64,000 nt of DNA from Slackia exigua ATCC 700122 (GTDB lineage: Bacteria > Actinomycetota > Coriobacteriia > Coriobacteriales > Eggerthellaceae). A program made the translations under genes and the position numbers. The stretch's first letter is position 1. Each line of letters begins with the position of its first letter. Under the pieces are notes generated by a model. The model was given only the letters and a program-made list of their open reading frames with translations. It made no database searches and had not been told where the DNA came from. Location of the stretch: contig NZ_GG700630.1 in assembly GCF_000162875.1 (NCBI RefSeq), positions 574,015-638,014 on the forward strand, given 5' to 3'. Below are positions 18,038-29,213 of the stretch, one piece after another.

Positions 18038-18751
18038 CTATTGGGAAACCGTCCGGTAAAGGCCGCGGTCGCGGATGAAATCGAACACCTCGCGCGGCAC
18101 GAGATAACGGACGGAGCGGCCTTCGGACACCATGCGGCGCAGATCGGTCGAAGAAATGGACAGTGCCGTGACCTCGACCTCGGACACGCGGAAGATACCC
18201 GCGTGCGTACGCATGTAGCGGCGCCGCGAGTCGGTCACTTCGAATCCAGGCCTGGTCACGCCCACTAGATGCGCCAGGCGCCCCAGCTCGTCGGCATGGC
18301 GCCATTCGAGGATGCGGAACAGCGCATCAGCCCCGGACACGAAGAACAGCTCGACGTTCTCGGGAAAGTGAGCGCGCAGCTCGCGCAGGGTGTCAACCGT
18401 GTATGTCCGACCTGGTCGATCGATCTCGATCCGGCTTGCATCGAACCGTGCGTTCCCTTCGATGGCGAGACGTACCATTTCGTACCGAAACTCCGCCGCA
18501 GTCACAGGCGAACCGTGCTTCATCCATGGATCGCCCGTCGGCATGAAGACGACGCCGTCGAGCCCGAATCGATCGGCAACCTGTTCGGCGCAGGCAAGAT
18601 GCCCCACATGGATCGGGTCGAACGTACCGCCCATGATGCCGAGGCGAAACGACACGTCTGGATCGCCGAAGCCCAATCGATCGAACCGGGGCGATACACG
18701 CACGGGATCCCCCGGACGGGATGCGTATGCGGAAAGACCGGCGTTCATCAT
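18038..18751 (-). CDS. nadD: Nicotinate-nucleotide adenylyltransferase
   Basis: NadD adenylates nicotinate mononucleotide to deamido-NAD+ in NAD biosynthesis. The 237-residue protein has the nucleotidyltransferase motif GGTFDPIHVGHL (about residues 41-52) and the C-terminal ISSTDLRRMV (ISxTxxR). About 36 residues precede the usual start of the fold. Because ATG 18751 is close to proA (6 bp), a later start inside the extension is possible but no better ribosome site was seen. Confidence 0.94.
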   Translation of the reverse strand: MMNAGLSAYASRPGDPVRVSPRFDRLGFGDPDVSFRLGIMGGTFDPIHVGHLACAEQVADRFGLDGVVFMPTGDPWMKHGSPVTAAEFRYEMVRLAIEGNARFDASRIEIDRPGRTYTVDTLRELRAHFPENVELFFVSGADALFRILEWRHADELGRLAHLVGVTRPGFEVTDSRRRYMRTHAGIFRVSEVEVTALSISSTDLRRMVSEGRSVRYLVPREVFDFIRDRGLYRTVSQ

Positions 18752-18757
18752 GCCTCG

Positions 18758-20059
18758 CTACTTTCTGACCTGGCCTGAGCCATGCACGATATACTTGGTC
18801 GACGTCAGCGCATCGGTCGCGAACGGCCCGCGCACGTGAAGCTTCTGGGTCGATATGCCGATCTCGGCACCGAGACCGAAGCATCCTCCGTCGGAAAAGC
18901 GCGTCGAGGCATTCGCGTATACGACGGCCGCATCCACATCGCGAAGGAAAGCCTGCACGGCATCATGGCCCCGAGGGTCGTCCTCGTCGGCGACGATGCA
19001 TTCGGAATGCCCCGTTCCATAGCGGTTGACGTGCGCGATGGCCTCGCGGACATCGTGCACGGACTTCACGCTTATGTCCATGGAGAGGTACTCGCGCCCC
19101 CAATCGCTCTGCTCGGCGGCGCGGAAGGGAATGCCCTCCTTGTCGAGCAGGGCCGCCGTACGATCGTCGACATGGAGCGTGACGCCGGCATCCGTCAACG
19201 CACGCAGGATCACCGCAAGGGGGGCTCCCGGCGCATCGGCAAGCGATGCGTCGTAGAGCAGGGATTCGCAGGCATTGCACACGCCGATGCGCTGGGTCTT
19301 GGCGTTGACGAGGATATCGCGCGCCATGGACGGGTCGGCCGATCCGTGCACGTAGACATGGCAGTTGCCCACCCCGGTTTCGATGACCGGGACCTTCGCA
19401 TGTTCAACGCAATGGCTGATAAGAGCCGCGCTTCCGCGAGGAATGAGCACGTCGACCGTGCCGCGAAGCCCCATGAGCTCGTCGGCGGACGCATGGCCCG
19501 CGTCCGCAACGAGGCTGACCGCGTCGGCGGGAAGTCCGGCGGACACGACGCCTTCGCGCAGCGCATCCGCGATGGCGACGTTGCTGAGCCGCGCCTGCGA
19601 GCCGCCGCGCAGCACGCAGGCGTTGCCCGCCTTCAAGCAGATGCCGGCCGCGTCGGCCGTGACGTTCGGACGCGCCTCGTAGATGACGGCGACGAGCCCG
19701 AGCGGCACGCTGACCTTCGCGAGACGGAGGCCTTCGTCGATCGTGCGTTCTTCAAGGACGCGCCCGATCGGATCGGGAAGCGCGACGAGATCCTCCAGGG
19801 CGCATGCCATGGATTCGACGCGCTCGGGCGTCAAGAGCAAGCGATCGATGAGCGACGGCGCCATGCCGGCCGCACGTCCGGCCTCGATATCGCGCGCGTT
19901 CTGGGCGCAGATGCCGTCCTTGTGCGCGCGCAGGCATCCTGCCATGAGCCTAAGGGCCTGATCGCGCACCTCGACCGAACTCGATGCGACGGCGCGCGAC
20001 GCCTCCTTGGCCACGAGGGCGAGCGCCCGGATGCCGGAAGATTCGGATTCCCTCGTCAT
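18758..20059 (-). CDS. proA: Gamma-glutamyl phosphate reductase
   Basis: ProA reduces gamma-glutamyl phosphate to glutamate semialdehyde with NADPH, the second step of proline synthesis. The 433-residue aldehyde-dehydrogenase-fold protein has the family segments VPLGLVAVIYEARPNVTADA and ALCLKAGNACVLRGG-like (LKAGNACVLRGGSQA), the catalytic Cys in GVCNACESLLYD, and the conserved C terminus AEIGISTQKLHVRGPFA. Its ATG overlaps the proB stop by 4 bp (ATGA). Confidence 0.97.
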   Translation of the reverse strand: MTRESESSGIRALALVAKEASRAVASSSVEVRDQALRLMAGCLRAHKDGICAQNARDIEAGRAAGMAPSLIDRLLLTPERVESMACALEDLVALPDPIGRVLEERTIDEGLRLAKVSVPLGLVAVIYEARPNVTADAAGICLKAGNACVLRGGSQARLSNVAIADALREGVVSAGLPADAVSLVADAGHASADELMGLRGTVDVLIPRGSAALISHCVEHAKVPVIETGVGNCHVYVHGSADPSMARDILVNAKTQRIGVCNACESLLYDASLADAPGAPLAVILRALTDAGVTLHVDDRTAALLDKEGIPFRAAEQSDWGREYLSMDISVKSVHDVREAIAHVNRYGTGHSECIVADEDDPRGHDAVQAFLRDVDAAVVYANASTRFSDGGCFGLGAEIGISTQKLHVRGPFATDALTSTKYIVHGSGQVRK

Positions 20060-21155
20060 TCGAACACCACCAATTCATCTCGATGCACGACGGTCCCCTT
20101 CTCGATGCGCGCCGCTTCGGACGAGACCTTCGCGAGACCTCGAGCCAGAACGCCGCCGGCAGGCGTCGCGACGTCGATGACGTCGCCTGCGGCGAATTCC
20201 CCGACGACGTCGACGACGCCGACGCCGAGCAGAGACGATCCGCCTTCGACGAGGGCGCACGCCGCGCCTTCGTCGATGATCAGACGGCCTTTGACCGAAT
20301 TGCCCAGCGCGATCCAGAGCTTGCGCGGCGTCATTTCATGACGTTTCTCGCGCGCTTCGAAGAAGGTGCCGATCGAAGGTTCGTCCGCAAGCGCCGACGC
20401 AACGGCGTCGGTGGCGCGCCCCTGACAGATCACGAGCGGGATGCCGGCGGCTTCGAGCACGCGGGCCGACGTGAGTTTCGTGACCATGCCGCCCGAACCG
20501 ACCGTGCTGCCCGGCCCCGACGCGCCTTCCATGATCCGCGACGTGACGTGCGTGACGCGGGAAAGCAGCCGCGCATCGGGATCGGTCTGGGGATTCGCCG
20601 TGTATAGGCCGTCGATGTCGGAGAGGATGACGACCCGGTCGGCATCTATCATGCACGCGACCAGGGCTGCGAGCGTATCGTTGTCGCCGAATCTGATCTG
20701 CTCGACCGATACGGTGTCGTTCTCGTTGACGATAGGGACGACGCCGAGTTCGAGCAGACGCCGAAACGTGTCGCGCGCGTGCAGATACGCGTGGCGATCG
20801 GCCGTGTCGCGGCGCGTGAGCAGCACGAGCGAGATCGTGATGCCGTACAGCGAGAAGACCTTGTCGTACGCGGAGAGCAGCGCACGCTGGCCGACGGAGG
20901 CCGCGGCCTGCACCGTCGGCATGTCGCGAGGACGTTCCACGGGAAGCCCCAGGGTCTCAAGCCCTGCGGGGATGGATCCCGAGCTCACAAGCACGACCCG
21001 CCATCCCGCCGCACGCGCCGCATGGATTTGGCGTGCAAGGTCGACGAGATACGGCTCCTCTATGCGCCCGGAATCGCCCGTGAGCGTCGAGGATCCGACC
21101 TTGATGATCGCGATGCGGGCGGTGCCGCCGGCTCTTTCGCGTGGCGCACGAGCCA

Positions 21156-21156
<1 letters not shown>
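20056..21156 (-). CDS. proB: Glutamate 5-kinase
   Basis: ProB phosphorylates glutamate with ATP, the feedback-regulated first step of proline synthesis. The 366-residue protein has the amino-acid-kinase domain (IAIIKVGSSTLTG; NENDTVSVEQIRFGDNDTLAA; LLSDIDGLYTANP-like) and a C-terminal PUA domain from about residue 275. ATG 21156 shares its A with the obg stop (TGATG), showing translational coupling; GTG 21159 is the alternative with slightly better spacing. Confidence 0.96.
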
Positions 21157-22629
<1,473 letters not shown>

Positions 22630-22658
22630 CATGCGGTATCGCTGAAAATGCGAGGAAG

Positions 22659-22943
22659 CTATTCAGCGGCTTCCTCGGAAACGGGAACGACGCTCACGAT
22701 GCGACGGGGCTTCTTGGTGCGACGCGTCTGCTTCCTGAACACGACCTGACCCTCGACCAGAGCGAACAGGGTGTCGTCTTTGCCGCGGCCGACATTCGCG
22801 CCGGGATGGAAATGGGTGCCGCGCTGACGGACGATGATGTTGCCGGGGATGACGTGCTCGCCGCCGAAACGCTTGACGCCGAGTCGCTGCGCGTGAGAAT
22901 CGCGCCCGTTGCGGGAGGAGCCGAGACCCTTCTTATGTGCCAT
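22659..22943 (-). CDS. rpmA: 50S ribosomal protein L27
   Basis: The 94-residue protein has the L27 pattern [16 protein letters not shown] and [15 protein letters not shown]. Its N-terminal tail starts directly AHKKG, with no Firmicutes-type Prp-cleaved leader. It lies 18 bp after rplU. Confidence 0.98.
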   Translation of the reverse strand: MAHKKGLGSSRNGRDSHAQRLGVKRFGGEHVIPGNIIVRQRGTHFHPGANVGRGKDDTLFALVEGQVVFRKQTRRTKKPRRIVSVVPVSEEAAE

Positions 22944-22961
22944 GATACTACCTGCCCTTCG

Positions 22962-23321
22962 TTATTCTTCGGTCTGCGCGGCTTCAGCAGGCGCGGCCTT
23001 GACGGGAGCTTCGTACGTAACGTCGCCGATCTGGGTGATCTGGATGCGGGTCAGCCTCTGGCGATGACCGCGGAGCCTCTTGTAGTTCTTGCGCTTCTTG
23101 AACTTGAAGACGAGCTGCTTCTCGCCTTTGAACTGCTCGAGGACGGTCGCGACGACCTTGGTCTTCGCGGCATCGGTAAGCTCGACGGAAGCACCGTCGA
23201 CGACGCAGATGGCTTCAAGCTCGATGTGCTGGCCCGGCTCGACATCGATCTTCTCGATGTTGATCTTATCGCCAGGAGCCACCTTATACTGCTTACCACC
23301 GGTTTTAACGATTGCGTACAT
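22962..23321 (-). CDS. rplU: 50S ribosomal protein L21
   Basis: The 119-residue protein starts MYAIVKTGGKQYKVAPGDKI, typical of L21, with KKRKNYKRLRGHRQ near the end. ATG 23321 is six nt after AAGGAG. It is the first gene of rplU-rpmA-obg with its own strong promoter. Confidence 0.98.
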   Translation of the reverse strand: MYAIVKTGGKQYKVAPGDKINIEKIDVEPGQHIELEAICVVDGASVELTDAAKTKVVATVLEQFKGEKQLVFKFKKRKNYKRLRGHRQRLTRIQITQIGDVTYEAPVKAAPAEAAQTEE

Positions 23322-23357
23322 GTAAATCTCCTTGAATGAGTCAAAACGCAAGCCGAT

Positions 23358-23386
23358 ATTGTACATACGCCACCAAATCGCGTCAA
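23358..23386 (-). promoter_or_regulatory. Promoter of rplU-rpmA
   Basis: On the minus strand TTGACG (23386-23381), a 17-bp spacer and TACAAT (23363-23358) give a near-consensus promoter starting near 23351. The rest of 23387-23616 (polA 3' side) holds no gene. Confidence 0.85.
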
Positions 23387-23616
23387 CGACTATTGCGACC
23401 GTGGCCATATTTTTCGCAAGATATGGGCTTCTGCGAATGCGCGCCATCGGGACGACGGTTCGAAGCAGACGAACGTCCAAGGGGAAAGGGACGCAGGAGA
23501 CTTTCCGGCGACCTTCAAGCAGCCGTCCAATTGTACGCTAGTTGCCCGGCAAGCGCACTATCACCTGATGAATTCGCCGTTTCATCGCAAAACGCCGACA
23601 AGGCGCCGCGCGGGCG

Positions 23617-26334
23617 CTAATGCGCCTCGGCCCAGGTCTTCGCGCTCTGTACATCGACGATCAAGGGAACCTCGAGCGTGACGACGTTCGTCATCGCATC
23701 GCGCACGAGCGCGCCGACCGCATCGAGCTCGGAGACCGGGACGCTCAGGTCGAGCTCGTCGTGGACCTGAATCATGACCTGTGCGGCGAAGCCGCCGTCG
23801 ACGAGCCTGCGCTGGACCTCGTTCATGGCCATCTTGACGATGTCGGCCGCGCTGCCCTGCATCGGATGGTTCATCGCCGTGCGCTCGCCGAAGCCGCGCT
23901 GGGCCGGGTTCTTCGCCTTGAGTTCGGGAATATGCCGGCGCCGCCCGAACATGGTCGTCGCATATCCGCACGCGCGCACCTCCTCCACCGTGCCGTCGAG
24001 GAATGCGCGCACGCCGGGATAGGCTTCGAAGTAGCGATCGATCATCTCCTGGGCTTCCTTGAAGCCGATACCCAGGTTCTGAGCCAGGCCGAAAGCCTGC
24101 TGACCGTACACGATGCCGAAGTTGACGGCCTTCGCGCGGCTGCGCATGGACGGCGTGACCTCTTCGAGGGGCACGCCGAAGACGCGCGCGGCGGTCGAGG
24201 CGTGGAAGTCGGCGCCGGAGCAGAAGGCATGCACGAGATGCTCGTCTCGCGACAAGTGCGCGAGAAGCCGAAGCTCGATCTGGGAATAATCCGCCGACAT
24301 GAAGAGATCGCCTGTGCGCAGAGGCACGAAGCACCCTCTGATGCGGCGGCCGAACTCGGTGCGCACGGGAATGTTCTGCAGGTTCGGATCGGATGAGGAC
24401 AGACGTCCTGTGGTCGTGACCGTCTGGTTGAAATGGGTATGCACGAGACCGTCGCCCGCGCGCATGCGCGGCAGCGCCTCGATATAGGTCGATTCCATCT
24501 TCGCGAGCTCGCGGTAGCGCAGGATCTCGCGCGCGATGGGATGCACGTCCTCGAGCTTCGAAAGGGTCTTCGCATCCGTCGAATATCCGCGCTGGGTCTT
24601 CTTGCCGTGCGGAAGCCCCAGCTTTTCGAAGAGGACGACGGAAAGCTGCTTAGGGGAATCCAGGTTGAATTCCTCTCCTGCGAGCTCGAAGACGCGCGTG
24701 CGGATGCCGTCGATCTCCTCGGCGACGGAACGGCCCATCTCGGCGAGGGCGTCGACGTCGATGCGCGCGCCGACGCGCTCCATGACGGCGAGGACCGGCA
24801 CCAGGGGAAGGTCGATGTCGTAGTAGCAGGAGCGCGTGCCGACGGAGCGGCCGGACGTCCCGTCGGGCGAGGCCTCTTCGGCATCGCACGCCATGGCGCC
24901 ATCGAGGGCGCGGGCCAGGCGGGGCGCCACGAAAGCGTGCGCGCAGGCCTCGTCGCACGCGTCGTCGAAGGCAGGCAGGGACGCCGCCAGGTATTCCTCG
25001 CACAGCGTGGCGTAATCGTACGAAGACGCGTTCGACTGGAGCAGATAGGCCGAAAGCCCGATGTCGAAGGCGCGCGCCGACAGAAGCTCGGCAGGAGCGA
25101 CGAAGGCCTCGCGCGAAGAATCGGGAGGATACGCGCGCTGCATCGTCGCCTTCGCATCGAGCGTGCAGAAGCACCCGTCGCGCACGATGCGGGCCACGGC
25201 GGCGATCGCATCCTCGTTCTCGAAACGGACGACGTCATGCCCGTCGGACACGAAGGCGATGCACGCGCTTTCGAAGAGAGATGCCTGCGCAGGCTCCACG
25301 ACCTCGACGCCGAGCACGAGCGCACCTTCGTCCGCGAGCATGGAGGGGACCGCATCGGCGCGCGGCGCGAGCCATGCCTCGAGCAACGCCCGAGCCGCAT
25401 CGCCCGTCGCGGGATCGATGTCGGGCAGCTCGATCGACGCGGCCGAGGGAAGATCCCCTTCCCCGCCGATAAGCGCGAGCACGCGCGCCAGATGGGACGA
25501 GAACTGAACCGCGCCGAAGGCCTCTGCGACCGCGGAGGCCGCGAAGGAGGGAAACGCTGCGGATTCGAGATCGAGCTCGAAGTCGAGATCCTGCACGATG
25601 ACCGCGAGATCGCGGCTCAAATAGGCCTGATCGCGATTGTCGGCGAGGTTCTGGAGCTGCTTTCCCTTGAGCTTGTCGAGGTTCTTGTAGATGCCGTCCA
25701 TGCTCCCATAGGCCTGCAGCAGCTTGGTGGCGGTCTTCGGCCCGATGCCCGGCACGCCGGGAATGTTGTCGGCCGTATCGCCCTGCAACCCGAGGAAGTC
25801 GGGGAACTGCGCCGCGGTCACGCCATACCGTTCGAGCACCTCGTCGGGACCGTAGATCACGACATCGGTGATGCCCTTCCTGGTCGTCACGACGCGCGTA
25901 TGGTCGGAAACGAGCTGATAGGCGTCTTTATCGCCGGTGACGAGCAGCGTGTTCCAGCCGAGCGCCTCGTCGCGCGCCGCGATAGTGCCGAGGATATCGT
26001 CTCCTTCCCAGCCCTTGACCTTCACGACGGGAATGCCCATGGCATCGAGCAGGCCTTCGATGACGGGAAACTGCACGCGCAGCTCGTCGTCCATCGGAGG
26101 GCGCTGGGCCTTGTACGCCTTCATCGCCTCGATGCGGTGCGTAGGCTTGCCGGCGTCGAAGGCGCAGACGATGGCGTCGGGACGCGCGTCCTCATAGAAT
26201 TTGAGCAGCATCGACATGAACCCGAACGCAGCGTTGGTCGGCGTGCCGTCGACGGCGTTCATGGTGGGCGGCACTGCATGATACGCACGGTGCATCAGGG
26301 AGTTTCCGTCGATAACGGCGATGGTCCTCGGCAT
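23617..26334 (-). CDS. polA: DNA polymerase I (proofreading domain probably inactive)
   Basis: Pol I fills gaps and removes RNA primers. The 905-residue protein has the 5'-3' exonuclease/FEN domain (residues 1-290; IDGNSLMHRAYHA, LQGDTADNIPGVPGIGPKTA) and the family A polymerase domain (SADYSQIELRLLAHLS; RSRAKAVNFGIVYG; QVHDELDLSVP). The middle 3'-5' exonuclease-like domain lacks the metal-binding DxE pair: the Exo I site reads LVLGVEVVE. Proofreading is therefore probably lost, as in several Gram-positive Pol I enzymes. ATG 26334 follows AAAGGA. Confidence 0.97.
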   Translation of the reverse strand: MPRTIAVIDGNSLMHRAYHAVPPTMNAVDGTPTNAAFGFMSMLLKFYEDARPDAIVCAFDAGKPTHRIEAMKAYKAQRPPMDDELRVQFPVIEGLLDAMGIPVVKVKGWEGDDILGTIAARDEALGWNTLLVTGDKDAYQLVSDHTRVVTTRKGITDVVIYGPDEVLERYGVTAAQFPDFLGLQGDTADNIPGVPGIGPKTATKLLQAYGSMDGIYKNLDKLKGKQLQNLADNRDQAYLSRDLAVIVQDLDFELDLESAAFPSFAASAVAEAFGAVQFSSHLARVLALIGGEGDLPSAASIELPDIDPATGDAARALLEAWLAPRADAVPSMLADEGALVLGVEVVEPAQASLFESACIAFVSDGHDVVRFENEDAIAAVARIVRDGCFCTLDAKATMQRAYPPDSSREAFVAPAELLSARAFDIGLSAYLLQSNASSYDYATLCEEYLAASLPAFDDACDEACAHAFVAPRLARALDGAMACDAEEASPDGTSGRSVGTRSCYYDIDLPLVPVLAVMERVGARIDVDALAEMGRSVAEEIDGIRTRVFELAGEEFNLDSPKQLSVVLFEKLGLPHGKKTQRGYSTDAKTLSKLEDVHPIAREILRYRELAKMESTYIEALPRMRAGDGLVHTHFNQTVTTTGRLSSSDPNLQNIPVRTEFGRRIRGCFVPLRTGDLFMSADYSQIELRLLAHLSRDEHLVHAFCSGADFHASTAARVFGVPLEEVTPSMRSRAKAVNFGIVYGQQAFGLAQNLGIGFKEAQEMIDRYFEAYPGVRAFLDGTVEEVRACGYATTMFGRRRHIPELKAKNPAQRGFGERTAMNHPMQGSAADIVKMAMNEVQRRLVDGGFAAQVMIQVHDELDLSVPVSELDAVGALVRDAMTNVVTLEVPLIVDVQSAKTWAEAH

Positions 26335-26478
26335 TCGGGTTCCTTTCGCGGGGACGGCGCCCCATCAGGATCGTGTCATGCCTGCCAGTATACGGCGCGG
26401 CATGGCGCCGGCAGGACGTCGGAACATCGAGCGAATGGAAAAAGCAGGGGCTCGCCGAGCGGGCGGGCGCGATGGATG

Positions 26479-27399
26479 TCAGCGCTTCTGGGGACGCGCC
26501 GTCGCGTGAAGCCTGTCGTAGCGCTCGACGTTCGGGTTCGCTCCGTTGACGTAATGCTCGCTCAGCTTCGCGAGGATCTCGTCGGCATGGGCCGAAGGAT
26601 CGTCGAAGGTCAGATCGAGCTCCCAGGAATCGACCAGAGGAGAGATGCGTCCGAGCATGTAGCCGTACAGCTCGATGAGGGTCGCCCTGTCCGTTTCGTA
26701 AGCGCTGTTGGGCGCGAACACGAGACCGCGCATCTCATCGCATGTGGACGAGACATCGTCCTCGAGGGCCTTGGCCTTCTCGTAGGCCGCCTGGCGGTCG
26801 CTCATGGACGAGGACTCGAAGGTGCCGTTGTAATCGTCGACGCAGGAAAGCAGGCGCGAGCGGAACCCGTCGAGTTTATCGTAATAGCCGGTCAGCGCCG
26901 TATAGGCCTCGTCTTCGGACAGAGCCGTCGACGCCGTGTCGTTCACGATGGCCGCAGGCTCCGCCGAAGGCGCATCGCTCTCGGGCGAATCTGCGGCATC
27001 GTTCGCGGAACCGCCCGATGCAGCCGGGGGCGCTGAAGGCGCATCGGAAACCTTCGTCGTGGACAGGAGGTAGCCCGCGACGAGCGCGCAGACGATGACG
27101 ATGAGCGCGATCGGCACGAGGATCGCCGCACGCCGCTTGGGAACGGCGGTGTCCTGCGTGAAGCGACGCGCCTTTCCCGAGGAGACGACGACCTTGTCGG
27201 ACATCTCGGTGATCTTCATGCGCTGCGTGTCCTCGACAGGAAGGCGCTCCCCCTCCACGATATCGAGGCCGCGCAGGGGATCGACCGCATCGGGAGAGCC
27301 GTCCAAGGTCACGACCTGGGTCGTGCGCGCGCCGCATGACGGGCAGTACCGCGCGTTCTCGTCGAGGCGCGCACCGCACCATGTGCAATATCCGGCCAT
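26479..27399 (-). CDS. Zinc-ribbon membrane protein of unknown function
   Basis: The 306-residue protein starts with a zinc ribbon (CTWCGARLDENARYCPSCGA: CxxC-x10-CxxC, residues 4-22). A basic linker and one TM helix (AAILVPIALIVIVCALVAGYLLS, about residues 86-108) follow. The outside part begins Ser/Ala/Asp-rich and continues as a helical domain. The topology (ribbon inside, domain outside) suggests an envelope sensor or scaffold, but no function is supported. AGGAGG is six nt before ATG 27399. It lies 51 bp after era on the same strand. Confidence 0.8.
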   Translation of the reverse strand: MAGYCTWCGARLDENARYCPSCGARTTQVVTLDGSPDAVDPLRGLDIVEGERLPVEDTQRMKITEMSDKVVVSSGKARRFTQDTAVPKRRAAILVPIALIVIVCALVAGYLLSTTKVSDAPSAPPAASGGSANDAADSPESDAPSAEPAAIVNDTASTALSEDEAYTALTGYYDKLDGFRSRLLSCVDDYNGTFESSSMSDRQAAYEKAKALEDDVSSTCDEMRGLVFAPNSAYETDRATLIELYGYMLGRISPLVDSWELDLTFDDPSAHADEILAKLSEHYVNGANPNVERYDRLHATARPQKR

Positions 27400-27450
27400 G
27401 GAAGCCCTCCTTTCAAGCATGTCATCCCGCGCGGCGGCGGGAGTCCGGTT

Positions 27451-28356
27451 CTAGATGCCTTCGCCGTATCCGAAACGGCGGATCTGGTTCAGATCGCGAC
27501 GCCAGTTCTTCTTGACCTTGACCTGCAGATCGAGAAACACCTTGCAGCCGAGCATCTGCTCGAGGTCGAGGCGCGCCTCGATGCCGACGCGCTTGATGGC
27601 CGCGCCGCCCTTGCCGATGATGATGCCTTTCTGGCTGTCGCGCTCGACGAAGACGGTGGCATAGATACGATACATGTCTTTGGCGCGGTCGTATTCGAGG
27701 TCGTCGGCGACGACGCCGATGCTGTGAGGCACTTCGTCGCGATAGCTGCGCAGGATCTTTTCGCGGATGAACTCTGCGACGATGACCTCGAACGGCTGGT
27801 CGGTATCCATGTCGTCGGGAAACCACTTGGGCCCTGCGGGCAGGGCTGCGATGACCGCCTGGACGAATCCGTCGACGTTGAAACCGGTTTTCGCGGACAG
27901 GACGATCTCATCGTCCCAGGAATCGAGGGCACGGGCAGCATTGAGCTGGTCCTCCACGATCTGCGCATCCACTAGGTCGGCCTTGCTGAGCACGAGGATC
28001 TTGCGCGGGGCCTTCGCCGCGCGCACCTGGTTCGCGACCCATTCGTCGCCGCGGCCGAAAGGCTGGCTCGCATCCACCACGAATGCGACGACATCGACGT
28101 CTTCGAGCGCCATGATGGCGGAGGTGTTGAGCTCTTCGCCCAGGGCGTCGTGCGGTTTGTGCAGGCCCGGCGTGTCGACCATGACGACCTGCGCGTCATC
28201 GGTCGTGAGAATGGCGCGGAAGCGATGGCGTGTGGTCTGAGCGGTGCTCGACGTAATGGCGACCTTATGTCCGACCACGGCATTGATCAGCGATGACTTC
28301 CCTACGTTAGGGCGTCCGACCAGCGTCACGAAGCCGCTCTTGAACTGATTCGACAT
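27451..28356 (-). CDS. era: GTPase Era
   Basis: Era binds the 3' end of 16S rRNA and assists 30S maturation. The 301-residue protein has the G domain (GRPNVGKSSLINAV; DTPGLHKP; SKAD in place of NKxD) and a C-terminal KH domain (GIIIGKGGAAIKRVG). ATG 28356 (MSNQFKSGFV) follows GAGGGG. A TATAAT-like -10 occurs upstream on the minus strand near 28470-28465. Confidence 0.96.
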   Translation of the reverse strand: MSNQFKSGFVTLVGRPNVGKSSLINAVVGHKVAITSSTAQTTRHRFRAILTTDDAQVVMVDTPGLHKPHDALGEELNTSAIMALEDVDVVAFVVDASQPFGRGDEWVANQVRAAKAPRKILVLSKADLVDAQIVEDQLNAARALDSWDDEIVLSAKTGFNVDGFVQAVIAALPAGPKWFPDDMDTDQPFEVIVAEFIREKILRSYRDEVPHSIGVVADDLEYDRAKDMYRIYATVFVERDSQKGIIIGKGGAAIKRVGIEARLDLEQMLGCKVFLDLQVKVKKNWRRDLNQIRRFGYGEGI

Positions 28357-28474
28357 GAAGGTCCCCTCGCTCGCTTCCCCGGCCGAACCGACATCGACCG
28401 CATCGATGGATCCGCTCCTCGGACGGCGCGAACGACGCGCGAGGTGCGGGATGAACGACACGATTATATATAAG

Positions 28475-28502
28475 AAGAAGGCCCGCCGAAGCGAGCCTTC
28501 TT
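28475..28502 (-). terminator. Terminator of the hydrogenase operon
   Basis: On the minus strand AAGAAGGCTCGC-TTCG-GCGGGCCTTCTT forms a 12-bp stem capped by a UUCG tetraloop, 36 nt after the hyaC stop. The T-tract is short and broken by C. Confidence 0.8.
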
Positions 28503-28538
28503 GCATCCAAGCGAACGAGCAGGCATCTAGCGCAGATG

Positions 28539-29213
28539 CTACTTCTGCTCCTCGGCGAGGACGACGTGGCGCTCCACGTCGTAGTGCAGACCTTCATGCT
28601 CCTTGCCGAAGAACATCAGCTTGGAAGGCGCGAAGCCTTCGATGTTCGCCAGGTAGACATGGATGAAGATGAAGATGACGAAGACGAACATCATGAAGTA
28701 GTGGATGATGCGCACCGCCATCGTTCCACCGAGCGCCGCGGTCAGGCCGGCCGTCGCGCCCATCGTGGGACCCCAGATGCACAGACCCGTGACGAACATG
28801 ATGAGGATGAGCACGGGAATCAGCAGATAGGAGATCTTCTGGGGAACGCCGAGCTTCGCGGACTGCGGATGATCTTTCTTCATGAACAGGTAGTACTTGA
28901 TCCAGGCACCAAGCTGGTGACGGTTGTCGGCCTGCGGCAGCCAAGTCTTGTAGTCCTTGACGACCGCGCGGGTGCCGCCGGTAGGGGCGGACTTCACGAC
29001 GAACGCCATGATGACGCGAACGAGGCAGTTGATCGTCAGCACGAAGCCGAAGAAGATATGCGCGCCGCGTGCGATGCCCATCACTCCTGGGACGAACGGA
29101 AAATGTATGATGCAGCCGGAAATGATCAGAAAGACCATGGCCACGAGGTTGATCCAGTGCGTAATGCGGAACGGCAGCGGATGAGCCTCGTCGTAATGCG
29201 CGAGATGGGCCAT
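28539..29213 (-). CDS. hyaC: [NiFe] hydrogenase b-type cytochrome subunit
   Basis: This membrane cytochrome passes electrons from the hydrogenase small subunit to quinone. The 224-residue protein has four predicted TM helices and candidate haem-ligand histidines in FRITHWINLVAM, ARGAHIFFGF and IIHYFMMFVFVIFIFIHVY. Its ATG follows the hyaB stop with no gap. The TM architecture fits the HyaC/HupC/FdnI family. Confidence 0.92.
   Translation of the reverse strand: MAHLAHYDEAHPLPFRITHWINLVAMVFLIISGCIIHFPFVPGVMGIARGAHIFFGFVLTINCLVRVIMAFVVKSAPTGGTRAVVKDYKTWLPQADNRHQLGAWIKYYLFMKKDHPQSAKLGVPQKISYLLIPVLILIMFVTGLCIWGPTMGATAGLTAALGGTMAVRIIHYFMMFVFVIFIFIHVYLANIEGFAPSKLMFFGKEHEGLHYDVERHVVLAEEQK

Noticed and set aside
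24433-27036. 867-codon plus-strand open frame opposite polA
   Set aside because: Antisense shadow of polA and the zinc-ribbon gene, Arg/Asp/Glu/Gly-rich with no family features.
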